From assembly GCA_009599575.1 (NCBI GenBank), contig VWND01000003.1:1006001-1070000 (forward strand): a stretch of 64,000 nt of DNA, read 5' to 3'. This document shows positions 22,774 to 34,484 of the stretch, piece after piece. Under the pieces are notes generated by a model. That model did no database searches and had not been told where the DNA came from. It was given only the letters and a program-made list of their open reading frames with translations. Every line of letters starts with the position of its first letter. Within the stretch, counting starts at the first letter, position 1. Made by a program: the position numbers and the translations under genes. The DNA is from Blumeriella jaapii. Its lineage: Eukaryota; Ascomycota; Leotiomycetes; Helotiales; Drepanopezizaceae.

Positions 22774-24103
22774 ATGGCTACTATCAACATTCGCAGCGAT
22801 GTGAAGGACCCCTTCTACCGCTACAAAATGGAGAAGCTCCAGTCCAAGATTGAAGGGAAAGGCAACGGCATCAAGACCGTCATTGTCAATCTCAGCAGTG
22901 TCGCCAACTCGCTCGCTCGTCCAGGAGCCTACGTGATCAAGTACTTTGGTTTCGAGCTTGGGGCCCAGACAAATTCGAACCCCACTGACGATCGCTGGAT
23001 CATCAACGGTGCCCACGAAGCATCCAAGCTCCAAGAATATTTGGACGGCTTCATCAACAAATTCGTTCTCTGCAAGAAATGCAAGAACCCTGAGACTGAG
23101 GTCGTCATTAAGGATGGGCACATCATTCTTGACTGCAAGGCTTGCGGTGTTCGCTCCGAGGTTGACCTCCGCCTCAAGCTCAGCGGATTCATTCTCAAGA
23201 ACCAGCCAAAGACGGGCAAGAAGAACAAGGCCGATAAGAAGGCTGCTCGCAAGGCCAAGCAGAATGGCAATGGTACAGCCAACGGGGATGAGAATGGACA
23301 TAATAGCGGAAGCGAGAACAATTCCGAGCACGGATCCAACGAGACTGGTGATGTTGGTAACGATGCAGGCAGCGACGATGAATTGACCCGCCGCATCAAT
23401 GCCGAGGCCCAGGAACTCGATGAGCCGGTTGACGCGAGAGATGACGAGTGGACTGTTGATATGTCTGCCGAGGCCGTACGGGCCCGTCAGCAGGGACTAT
23501 CTGATGATCTCAAGCAGAAGCTCGTTCTCGGCGACGATGAAGACGAGGATGGGGAAGGTGGAGCCAACTCCGCCTATGACCAACTCGGAAACTGGATCAC
23601 CAGCGAGGCCGAAGCCTTGGGAAGCGTCGACAAGGTCGAGGATGTCGCTATCTACGTAAAGGCTAAGGAGTACGGCATTGAGACCAAGCATCGTACCCTT
23701 CTCGTCCTGGTGCAAACCATCTTCGATGATAAGATCGTCAAGCAGATACCTACTCGTGCCTCTATGCTCAAAAACGTAAGTTCGTGTCTATCAGTTGTCA
23801 TAAAATCATACTAATCTACCTTAGATGGTCACATCTGAGAAGCACCAGAAGGCTCTTATGGGCGGTGTAGAGCGTTTTATTGGCCTTCGAGGCCAGAAGG
23901 ACCCCAAGTTCTACGATGAGACCTCCAAAATCCTTATGGTCCTCTATAACGAAGATGTCCTCCCCGAAGAGTTTCTCACCAAGTGGGGTACCAAGGCCAG
24001 CAAGAAATATATTGACCTCCCCACCAGCAAGAAGGTACGCAAGTCCGCCGAGGTCTTTATCAATTGGCTCGCCGAGGCCGAGAGCGACGAGGACTCCGAG
24101 TAG
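22774..24103 (+). CDS. tif5: Translation initiation factor eIF5
   Basis: Two exons, 22774-23775 and 23825-24103, intron 49 nt (GTAAGT...TACTAAT...CTTAG) in phase 0; 426 aa. GTPase-activating protein for eIF2 in the 43S complex. N-terminal domain: NIRSDVKDPFYRYKM with the essential arginine-finger region, GKGNGIKTVIVNL, and the zinc ribbon CKKCKNPET...CKACG. A charged linker (NGNGTANGDENGHNSGSE) follows, then the C-terminal W2 HEAT domain (VQTIFDDKIVKQI, FIGLRGQKDPKFYDETSKIL), with the closing aromatic/acidic box INWLAEAESDEDSE. Length and order match the family. The gene is convergent with TTI1. Confidence 0.96.
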
Positions 24104-24702
24104 ATCATCAAGACCATCGCTGTACGATTTTGCTACTTCTTGGTGTTAGTGTAGCATAATCGGCTGCCTCTTGGTATGATGCTCGACTGGTTTTTTGGAC
24201 TTGGTCTGGATTCTTTTTGGCGTGTTTTTTTGTAGATCTCCAGATTGGTAACCGCTACGCTGCTGTTAAATAGGAGATCTCGAATTGATGCCTTTTTCAT
24301 CCATACCTCAACTCTGTTGTACTCTTGGGATACCAAAATTCTTGCTGTTTTGTGCTGATAGTAAAAACGCATTCCACTCCTTTACCGTCAACTTTTGTTT
24401 TTGGCAATTTACTGTGACGCTTTTGCTTCCGGTAAGCCTTCGAAATATGCAACAAAGTGGCCTGAGATTTAAATTTCCTGACTTGCTCTACCTGATGTGA
24501 TGCTCGCACAGGCGAGAGTGCCTCGAAGTGGATGGAGAAATCTCGAAACCAAGAATGATTAACCGGCGATCATTAGACTTGCATGCGGCATGATCGCGTC
24601 CGTTGCGCATGTATCATCCATAAGGCACGACGTACCAGTACCCATTCATTCATCATTCATTGCTCGTAATGCCCCTGGTTATAAACGCCTAATCCTACCA
24701 TG

Positions 24703-27700
24703 CTATGCTCGAATACCTGAACCCAACTTCGCAAAGCGGAAACCTTCCACAACCGGCGTCTCTACCTTGGTACTCTTGCCATGCATCTGCATAGCCAGCC
24801 ACACAGCATCGGCATTGACCGCCTCGAGCGCGCTCTTCACGCCGTCACTCTCCCACACCAACGCGCCTAGCACCTCAACCACCTCATCGAACATCTCGTC
24901 GTCAGAACTCACGTACTCCACGATCGCGCTCAGCAAAAGCACAACCGCCTCCCACACCTTGCTATTCTGCGAGTGTGCCCCCCGGCCCCCGTGGCCCGTC
25001 TTCTCGCCCTCCGCTTTCGCTCGCGATGTCCGGGCAAGCTTCACGATAGAAGACCACTCGTCGCGAATCCTGGAGGAGAGGAAGTCGCCTGAGCATCTGC
25101 AGATCTCCGAAATGGCCCCACAGGCCGCGATTTGTACGTAGCTCTCGGGATCATTCAGCCGCGTGATTAGCACGGGCCATATATCGTTCACTAACGGCAA
25201 GAAAGCGTCTTCGTCGTGTGCGAGAAACGTGGCTGAGGTGCGGATCAGGGAGAGCAGTTTCGTGCGTAGGTGCGCCGAGGAGGAGGTGAGGTGGTGCTGA
25301 GAGTGCCGGGAAATGAGCTGGAGCATTGTGTAGGTTTTCGATGGCGAGGGTTTGGAGATTTCCTGGCTCTGTTCGGGGTTTTCGGGCGGTTCTGCGTCTT
25401 CGTCTTCGGAATCGGAATCGGAGAGGTCTTTGGGCTCGGGATGTGTTTCGTCGAGGAGCGTCTTGGCTGATTTCCATGGTTTTTGGGGCACGGCCTCGTA
25501 CTCAAGGGGAGCTTCTACGGGTCTGGCTTTGGGTGTGAGAGATCCAACAAGGTCCGCGATGGAGGGCGGTGCTGGACCGGATTTGCGGTGGTTGGGAGGC
25601 AGAGAGCCTTCTATTTGGAATTGGTTGGCTGTTGACCCTACCGAGACGATCTCCCCCAAGACCGAGAAGAGGACGTCGACGAGGGCTTGATAGCCGTGAA
25701 AGTTGTCCAGCGCGGCGAAGATGGAGTCTACCACATCGTCGAGGTACGGGAGGAGAGATGGACCGGCGAGGCGGATCATCATGACGAGGACTTGCGGTGC
25801 CTGAGGAGAAATGTCGAAGGTGTTGAGGCGGAGTGAGATTGCGTTCACCATGTAGTCTACGTTGTCCACGATCAGATCACTTGTATTGGCGTAATTACAA
25901 GACTTGGAGATGACATTCAGACTGGTGATGGCGTGTTCGCGCAGTCGTGAGTTGGGATGTCCCAGAAGCTGGACAATAGGGTAGAGTATGTCTACAAGCT
26001 CTGCTTTGAACCCTGCTTCCATGCGCTGAGCAGCATCTGCCACGACTTCCAGTGCAGTAGCATGTAATCGCCAATCCGATGTTCTGTCATCCGGATGGAT
26101 GAGAAGTGAAAGAGAGTATGAGAATAGCTCTGCGTTCAAGGATTCCTGCTGATCAGAGAGTGTGAGAGAGGATTCGAAAAACTCGTCCAGATCTTTATTG
26201 CTCGATTCTGCGGACCGAAGAAGCTGTGATGCGAGCCAGTATGCTGATAGAAGGCTTGGTCCAGAGGCAGATCTTGCGTACTCTAGCATTTCACTGACCA
26301 TACCCAGTTGGGAGCGCCTAGATCCAAGGCTTTTGATCAGCGCCAGGAGCTGGTTCCGGGTGTGCCGTTGACTCTCTTCTCCCATGATGAAAGGACGAAA
26401 GTGGTCCGTTGAAGCGTTGTCTGCTGCTAAAGTCAGAGTAGCTTGGCTGTTCATATCGAATTCTGCTTCTTGCAGGCCCGCTTTTAGAGGCGAGGCTTCT
26501 AGGGTGACGGTGATACTATCGCGAAGGGAGGTCCCAAGTACGTCTTCGAGAATGGAAGACTCTAGGCCTAGCCTGATGAGTACTTCGTGAGCTCTGGACA
26601 ATTGAGCTAGGACATTACGTTTGGCAGTCTCGTCATTGGACTGCATGACTCGAGGCAGACTTGTAGTCCAATTGTAAACAGTAGTTTTGATCAGGTCTGT
26701 CAAGTCTGTATGAATGACAGCCAAATCTACGAGAGAGGTTGAGGCCATGCTGGAATCGTCCTCGGATTCAACATCGGAAAGAGCCATACATGTCTCTACC
26801 AATATTGACGCTGTTTCAGAAAGTGTCTCGTGGCACTCATCCAACAGGATAATGCAGAACTTGTTCAAGGCCCTCCGTACTTCCACGGACTCGTGGCTTC
26901 GGAGTCTTAAAATGTTGGACAGAGCCAGCTTTACTTGACCAGCGGTCGCCTTGAGCCAGGGCTTGGTAAGAGTTTTCTGTTCCTCGTTGCCCGTCTTGAC
27001 TTCTCCTGATACCTTTTCGTTCCTGATATTGCGCGTCTGGAGATCGCCAAGGGTAGTGACAAGGACATGTGACAGGACCTCCAAGGCTTTGATGATAGCC
27101 TTTCGTGATCTTCGAGACCCAGAGGCCGGAGTGAGAAATTTCGTTACTTTCGAAATCGTCCCTGGCAAGAAGTTGGAAAGAACTGAAGGATCTTTGATGC
27201 CATGCCACAAGTCATCCAGAGCCTGCAGAGTCTGGAGCTGTGTCGCCGCTGACGGCCCGTCAGTGACCCCATCAAGAGTGACGGTAAGGCTATAGCCCAA
27301 GGCAGGCATCATGCCAGCACCGACGATGGCAGCTGGTCCTCCGGGCGTATGTGCCAAAGCTCGAAAAAGTGCCGCCAGAGCTCCGAAAGCCTCAATCATG
27401 AGCTCTTCTGGCGGGCGTACAGTTTCCTTCCCAGGCACCCCACCGGCGACCAAAGGGAGCAGTATCACAAGCTGCTTTCCCAGGTCCAAGGCAATGGAAT
27501 GCCGCCATCCGTATTCTAGCAGCACCCTCACACATTTTGTTGTGATTTCAGCCAGCCGATCGGTGTAGGTCTTCTTGCGTTGAAGAATCTGAGACAGAGG
27601 GTAGAAGACATAGTCCGCTAACTTCTCGTTGAAGACACCGTCGGTCCGCTGGCAGTTTTGTTCGAGGGCTGAGAGGAGTCGGGTCGTGCATTCTAAAACG

Positions 27701-27862
27701 GCTTTCGAGTTGCTTGCGCCGTCGCCCTCTCGCAGGACTAGCTGGCTGAGCTCGACACATCTGGGTTTGAGCTGTGACTGTTGGCTCGGTTTAAGCACGA
27801 AATCGTAGGGGCACTACCTTTTGAAAAAGCTCATTTCTTGCAGAACGCGTGTCGGTGTCCAT
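24703..27862 (-). CDS. tti1: TEL2-interacting protein 1 (TTT complex HEAT-repeat protein)
   Basis: Exon 1 27862-27818 (15 codons, MDTDTRSARNELFQK), a 40-nt intron (GTAGTG...CCAACAG), exon 2 27777-24703; 1039 aa. Tti1 with Tel2 and Tti2 matures PIKK kinases such as TOR, ATM and ATR with Hsp90. Family marks are FQKSQLKPRCVELSQL at the start, LLEYGWRH, FLPGTISKVTKFLTPASG, ALEVLSHVLVTTLGDL, and a C-terminal block with FLPLVNDIWPVLITRLND and AACGAISEICR. The body is helical repeats without catalytic motifs. The upstream frame stays open to another Met at 28042 (MAKKETSKKSE), so a 60-residue longer N-terminus cannot be excluded; family starts favour the short form. The 40-nt intron is at the low end for fungi. 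Confidence 0.88.
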
Positions 27863-29564
27863 GGCAGATTGTGGGCGAATATGGTACAATGTTCGAAGTT
27901 GGTTTGCTAAGGCTGACGACGAGATGACAAGGATCTGGCGAGGCTGCGAGTCCAGGTCAGCTTTAGTCCCGATCCAAGTTAGCACGTGACCGTTGGAGCC
28001 TGATCGGTGTTCACTTTTCTTGCTTGTTTCCTTTTTCGCCATCGTCTAGAAATCTACTTTGGGGCCGTCTTAAGGATTTGCCATACAACTCTTGGAAGTT
28101 CCCCAATTTTATGAAAGAGCCTCTTACTATTTTCCCACGACAATTTTTCTATTCCCAAGCTTACGATAGCCGACTCTTAAAGCTCTTTGCCGTTGCGAAT
28201 AAGATCAAAATTTACATTTCCAAAGTTCACAAACGCGAAATGTAAACGCTTGCTTTAAATCGCTTATGATATCCGTGGCGGTCAATCGTCCTCGATGAAA
28301 GCCATTTCAGGATGCCTGCTGACGCACTTCCCTTGTGTGTTCTCAAATAGATTCATTTCACAGTAAGCGGTTCAGATAGTTTACTTCACTCGATACATGA
28401 AAACCAAGCTCTTATAACCATCACAGCCCAATTCCAAGTCTAATCTGACCACTCTCGCAATATCTCCTTTGTCCTACCTTGCTAGCCCCAGAGAGCACAA
28501 CTGCGGTTAGAAGAATTGATGGCCATAAATTTAGCGAGTCGCCAAAATCAACAAGACAGGCGGCAAATATGCCTCACGGAAAAGTCGCAAGAGAGCGCGA
28601 CGAAATGAGTGAGACCAGAGTATGAACACCAACGCTTTAGAAGGGGGGATTGGTGGAGGCTTGTAGCTTTTCTTTGATCCAGCAGGTAATCTTTCATTTG
28701 ATTCCTCGAAAATTGGCTGTACACTCGATTCATATCATACAAGCATTATCAAACTACAACTGCCGGTGGCTAAAGTCGAATTTGCGGATGCCAACCTCCG
28801 AAACAGTTCGAGCTTTCCCATCTTGTTGTCGAGTCGAACATTGATCGCACAAGCCAAGCCTCGATACAAATCGCTCTACCACAGAAGGCCAGCACATGTA
28901 CTAGCCGCGAGACAATCGCCATATTAACAGTTGGTAAGGATCGACCTTGCTCGAAGTACATTGGTGAATTGTGACTGCTCGCACAGATCTGCAACACCTG
29001 GGGATTGAACATCGGGAATGCCGAGAAAACTCGGACACGGCCAGCCCCGGAATGAAGGAAGTAAACCGGAAGTACTGGTAATTTCTTTACAATGGGGGCG
29101 ACCGCCGCCCTGTCTGATTGCTGCCAACGAGATTGGGCGAATCCTACCAAGTGTGCCGCAAGATTAGCCCCTGACGCCACGACAATCATAGAAAAACCCA
29201 GAAAATATGATCTGTAGAAATGCCGGCTGTTGGATGTCAAACTTAAGAGTATAAAACGGACCTTCAAATATCGATGTCAGCATTTTCACCGGTACCCTTA
29301 TCTTCCACGTTGAACTGTGCTTTGGGTGAAACCCGACAAGCCTGAATAACGACTGTAGGCAATAATGAAAGTACGGTGGAGAAACATGACGGGATGGAAA
29401 GCAACACTTAGTGGCTGGCTCATCTTGAAATTGTAAATACAGCCCATTAAGATCCTTTTACTATGGTCTCTCGAGCAGTCGTCTAGACCCTCTATTGACC
29501 TCGTCCCATCAGATTTCGTCTAAGCGAGCCTACAGAACAAGGTAGATCCAAAGCAACAATTCGT
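27863..29564. other. 1.7-kb intergenic region, nothing supported
   Basis: Short frames only. The longest, 28770-29267 on the minus strand (165 aa), has no recognised motif, no good splice partner and an unremarkable start; I do not call it a gene. The right end is the 3' flank of the nucleoside transporter. Confidence 0.5.
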
Positions 29565-31994
29565 TTAAAGATCAATTTTAGTGTACACGTGCGAGTCTAC
29601 GATCAACATGCCAGCGATACTAGCAGACGTCAATGTGCTGATCACGCCAGAAACGAGAGCGGAAAATGCGACTTTGGCGATACGACCGGTTTGACCGGGG
29701 GCCATCGAGGACAGCAGACCAATCTGGACACCGACGGATGAGATGTTGCCGAAGCCGCACAGGGCGTAGGTGGCAATAAGACGGGAGCGCTCGGAGAGAT
29801 TGAGGTAGTCGTTGCCGGGAGTCTGGTCGGCAAGGGCCGCGAACTATGCTCCCTGTTAGTACAATTGATCTTGGTGATGTAGCCAATCTGCTGGATGAGA
29901 AGACTCACAGCAACAAACTCGTTAGCGACAATCTTGAGTCCCAAGAGCTTTGAAACCCGGAAGAGATCGCCGTCTCGAGGGACACCAAGCAAGAAGGCGA
30001 CGGGATAGAAAAGGTAACCAAGGATCAGCTCGACGCTCAAATCCGGGCCACTGATGTTGATATAGCGACCCCACCAACCAAGAAGACCATTCACAAGAGC
30101 GAGGAGAGAAAGAACGCAGAGCAGCGCGCTGATGATCATACCACCAATCTTGATGCCCAGCATCGAGCCGTTGGCGAATGCGTGCAAACCATTGGTGGGC
30201 CGCTCCTCCTGGTCCTCCGGAATCACACATTTGCCCGCAGTAAGCGATTCTTCGGTCTCGGGGTAGCGAAGCTTGGAAATGGAGAGGGAGGCTGGGATGG
30301 ACATCACGCAGGACGAAATCAGGGCGAGAGGGCTGATTCCCATACCGATGTAGGCGGCGAGCACGGACCCGGCGATGGTCGCGAACCCGGAGGTCATGAC
30401 CTGGTGGATTTCGGAGGATGTCAGATGGGGAATGAACGGCTTGATCAGCATGGCGGATTCTCCTTGGCCTACGAAGGGAGAGGCGGCTGCGACGACGGCC
30501 TCGGCACCGGAGACGTTCATCGTGTAGAAGAACATGGTCGCAAACTTGCCAACAGCCCATTGCACCCATCCCCAGTAGTAGAGCAGCTGCACGAGGGCGA
30601 TGAAGAAGATGATGGCCGGGATGACGTTGAGGATGAAGTAGCCGAGTTTGAGGGCATCGGCGTTGAAGAGAAACTCCGTTCCGTGCTTGGAGAAATCGAG
30701 GAGCGACGTCGCGAGGAAGGCGACGAAGTTGAAGATGTCGTAGCCGGCCTGGGTGCGGAGCACGAAGAGGGCCAGGATGTACTGCGCCAGCATGCCGACA
30801 ATGACGGTCTGCCACTGGATCGCTTTGCGATTGTTCGAGGTGGCCCAGAAGACGAAGAGCAGAACGGCCAGGCCGAACAAGCTGACGGCGCGGTTGGCGC
30901 GGGTGTTATCGGCCGTCTCCTCACTCGCCATCGAGCCGACGATGAACACGGCGATGGTTCCTGCGCCCGCGAGGGGCAGGCGAAGCTTCTGGGGGATCAC
31001 GTGCACCGGGCCATAGACCGTCTTCATCCACACCCACACCACTGGCTGGGTGAGGTACTTGGTCGGCACGTACAGGGTGACCAGGCGAAGGGTGAGGGCG
31101 AGCCAGAGCAGCAGCGGAATGAGCCAGGACTCGGTCGGACCGCCAATATCATGGCGATGCAGGATCAGGGCGGCGATCCACCACCTGTGCGACCTGTCAG
31201 CGGCGGGTCTCGTTGCACACGGAGGGACAGCAGGCCGTGGCCAGCGACGGCGTAGGGAGGTAGATCAGGGAGCAGGAAGGTGTATCGGGGTAGGTGTCGG
31301 TGGGTATAGGTAGGTAGGCCGTTGATTCTCACCCGGTCATCAAGAGCCAGAAGGCCGGGTAGGTAAAGGGCTTGAGCTTCTGGCAGACCCTGCGGACGAA
31401 GCCGGGGCGCTCAGCTTCATCGTCCTCGATCGAGTAGCTCGCACGCTTGGGCGAATAGCCGCCATCGACCTCCTTCTCGGCGCAGGCGGGGTCTTTGGGG
31501 TCCTTGGAGTCCTTGTCGAGCGAGTTCTCCTTGACGTTGTGCCTCTCGCTGTAGGCGACCGGGGGTGCCGGTAGCCGCCGTGATGTTGCTCTCTGCCATT
31601 GCTGCTGCTGCTGCTGCTGCTGCTGCCGCTGCTGTTCTGTCGCTGCTGCAGACAGGACGGACGAGCAAGGGATGGGGAGAGAGAGGAAGGGGGAGCGGGA
31701 GAGGGAGGAGGAGGAGGAGGAGGAGGAGGAGGACGAGGAGGAGGAGGGCGAGGAAGAAGAGGACGAGGAAGAAGAGGAGGAGAGATGTCTATATAAGCAT
31801 GAGATCTCTGCTGCTGCTTCCTTTGCCACCTGAAAGATGGGTGCGTGGGTGGATCCGACTCGACTGTCATCCGCTATTGCTGCGTCCGTGTTCTTCGGGG
31901 GCTCTAGCTTCTCTGTCTCCGAAGCTCTTGACGACATCAACGATTGGCTCGGACTGGCTGGCGTCTGCACTGAACCGACCGGCCCGGGTGGCAC
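29565..31994 (-). CDS. Concentrative nucleoside transporter (CNT/NupC family)
   Basis: Exons: first exon ending at 31333 (frame open from 31994), 31184-29909, 29843-29565. Introns 31185-31332 (GTGAGA...CGCACAG) and 29844-29908 (GTGAGT...GCATAG). Ion-coupled nucleoside importer. The core after the first splice shows many membrane helices, AIQWQTVIVGML, NVSGAEAVVAAASPFVGQGE (the substrate site GQGES), HQVMTSGFATIAGSVLAAYI, then VANEFVAFAALADQTPG over the last splice, and IATYALCGFGNISSVGVQIG, all CNT signatures. The N-terminus is uncertain. Met at 31994 or 31937 would give a long cytosolic tail encoded by GAG/CTC and CTG microsatellites (poly-Ser and poly-Gln). Total is 665 aa if 31994 is used, so the tail is longer than in other fungal CNTs I know. 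Confidence 0.88.
31595..31795. repeat. Trinucleotide microsatellites in the 5' part of the transporter gene
   Basis: (TGC)n at about 31600-31632 and (GAG)n with interruptions at about 31703-31785. On the coding strand these read CAG-type (Gln) and CTC/TCC-type (Ser) codons. They lie in the disputed N-terminal segment, so length variation here would alter the tail or only the 5' UTR depending on the true start. Confidence 0.85.
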
Positions 31995-34185
31995 GTCGAT
32001 AATGCGATAATGCGCTTGCGCTCCCCTTCCATCCCTCGTCTGTACTGTACTGTACCGTACCGTAGAGCACAGGACTGTATGTACAGTACCTCATCCATCC
32101 CTCATCCCTCATCCCTCGTCCCTCGTCCCTCGTCCCTCGTCCCTCATTCCTCTTCGTCCCCACCTCCTGCGGTCGCATGCCCTGATCAGGCAGGTCGCGC
32201 AATCATCGAGCGCATCCCCGGAGTCCCAGCGGTTCGTACCGCGGTGGGATTGGTGGTTCATGGTTCAGGGTTCAGGGTTCGGAGTTCGCGGTTCGCAGCT
32301 CGCGGTTCAGGGTCTCGAGCAGGAGAAGAAGAGAAGGACGCCGAGGATGGATGGGTGTCGTGGAAGCAGGAAAACGAGCAAGCAAGCTGACGAGAGATGG
32401 AGGAGCGAGAGGCTTTTCATGGTTGAACGAACATCAATCGTCTAGCCAGAATATCTACAGCCGGATCATTGTCGGTCCGTGTTGGTGTCGTGCCTTAGCC
32501 TGCCCGCTAAGTAGCCTACAGTGCTGTACCTCCGGCTGCCTCTGCGCTAGTCCGAGTCGAGCCTAGCGAGCTGACCGGGCCGAGGTTCTCTGCGTTATCT
32601 CATGTACGAAGCACATACTTCGTGCCGTTTCCATATCTCTCTATCTCTACACAGTACAAACAGACAGCACAGTATCATCTCTGTCTTGGTCTGCCTATCC
32701 CGTCCATCGCATTACTCTGCATGAACCATAACCGCGTCTGGCTTTTCAGAATCCAGCTCTCCCATTCGACCTTCCCCGTCAAGCAGTTCCGCTTCAATCC
32801 ATCCCACGACTTTGACAGTGTGACAAGCCCCCACCCCACCCGGTGCCAGCCTTGTCGGCCAAGACGTCCTGGAAGAACAACTTTGATACGAAACCTCAAC
32901 CCAACATTAACATTCAGGTCTGATAGCAGGAGGACCAGCCATCAACCTTGATGTGCTATCGGCCGGTCTCCCCGGCGCTTTTATGATGATTTCCCACTCG
33001 CCTCCAAGATCAAATCGAACAATCGTATCGCGCCCTGTCGCAGACCAATCTGTGAACCCATGAAACCGAAGCCACCTAGGTACTGACTGTATGTACTGTA
33101 CAGTATCTAGGCAAGCAAAGTACATAGTACAGATAAGTAGCTCCATCACAGCGCTTCGTCTCTCCAATCCGCCGACCAAACACCAATCAATCAACAGCGT
33201 TGCATGCAGCCCAGACCTCGACCCCGACCCCGACCCCGACCCCAAACCACGTTGTAATACTGTACTGCACTGTACTCTCTCATGCCCTACTGTATGCCGC
33301 GGCGCGGCGTGGTGCGGTGCTGTGCCGCCCATCCCCTCAACCCGAATCTGACATCGGGCTGGCATAGAAAAGAGAGGAACCGAGAACTATAGAAAGTGGG
33401 TTGTATCTTCTAAGTAAAGGCTACTGGCATATATACGTTGACGTAAATTTGAGGCAGCTTACGTAACACCACAGCGAGCTCGAAGAGCACCATTTACAAA
33501 TGCTATTTATGGCGAAATGAAATCCAAAGTTTTTACGGAAGTTCAAATGAAAGCGGTCTAGACAGGCATTTTCTTTTTAATTGCATAGTTGTTACTTTTA
33601 CGAAGTAGTCAATCTGGAAAGCTGGAACAACTACAATAAAATGCTAAGAGAAACGTCCAGCTACATGTGCCATTTTTTGTTGTTTCCGTCTTCGTTATTT
33701 TATTGGTTTGAAATCAAAAGTCATGGAATATGTTTTTTAAATAGAAAGCTTCTTGAATGCTTGACTCGGGAAATCGCAACATAATATAGCTTAATGTAAT
33801 AACATTTGTGTTTCTCTTTGATATTCGTTACAGTATTATCAACTGTGATTTATTAAGAACAGCGCCGTACGTGTCGGAAGGGGGTTTCTGGAAATCACAT
33901 TACAAAAATGGACTTTTAAATAGCAGCTGTTGTTATTAATGCGATTGGTGCAATAAGCCAAAAACGCCTTGGGAAAGAAGTTTCCACGTAGTGCGTTTGT
34001 AACACAAGCACTAAGTGCTTTTTATAGCCCGATGCTAACGAGAAACTCATGGAAAGGCCGCATCAAAGAAAAGTCAAATCGCATTTATTTCTCATACTCA
34101 CATTCCTTTTCCAAATCGGAGGAAGCATTTCTAAAAGTATTTTAAAGCTCGCAAGCTCGAAAAAAAAGGAAGTTCTATCCCTTTA
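31995..34185. other. Intergenic: short-period repeats, then AT-rich flank of the LTR element
   Basis: 32094-32150 has 7-8-bp units of the CCTCATC / CCTCGTC type. 32262-32312 has seven 7-mers around TTCAGGG / TTCGCGG. 32040-32090 and 33085-33120 hold TGTACTGTACAG words. 33217-33243 has four (CCCCGA) units. From about 33400 the DNA turns AT-rich. No gene is supported. Confidence 0.6.
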
Positions 34186-34190
34186 CAGCG

Positions 34191-34484
34191 TGTGACGATT
34201 CACTCTGTTGCCACCTCTCGTATCACCCCAGCAACTACGTATAGCTGCAAGCTCCCTAGCAACTACGTATAGCTGCAAGCTCCCTGGTCTCCTGGTGGGT
34301 CTTCCTATCAACTGTGAAAACTATCATATATATAAGGCTTTTTTCTTTTAGCAACCTCTGCCTTTTGCAATTGTTAATTTTAAATGAATATCTTTGTTAC
34401 AAAACCAAAGGCTCGTTTTATACCATATAAACACGGCGATCAATTAACTAATTTCCCAGCTCTCCGATTGATTAAATCGTTATA
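34191..34484 (+). repeat. 5' LTR of the first gypsy element
   Basis: Starts TGTGACGATTC and ends ATCGTTATA, where the 3' LTR reads ATCGTCACA; the expected terminal CA has become TA. It has two copies of a 28-bp unit (AGCAACTACGTATAGCTGCA + AGCTCCCT) where the 3' LTR has one, which explains 294 versus 266 bp. A TATATATAAGG box follows in the usual place. Confidence 0.92.

Noticed and set aside
28770..29267. 165-aa minus-strand ORF
   Set aside because: No domain, no signal peptide, no neighbouring exon; left as intergenic.
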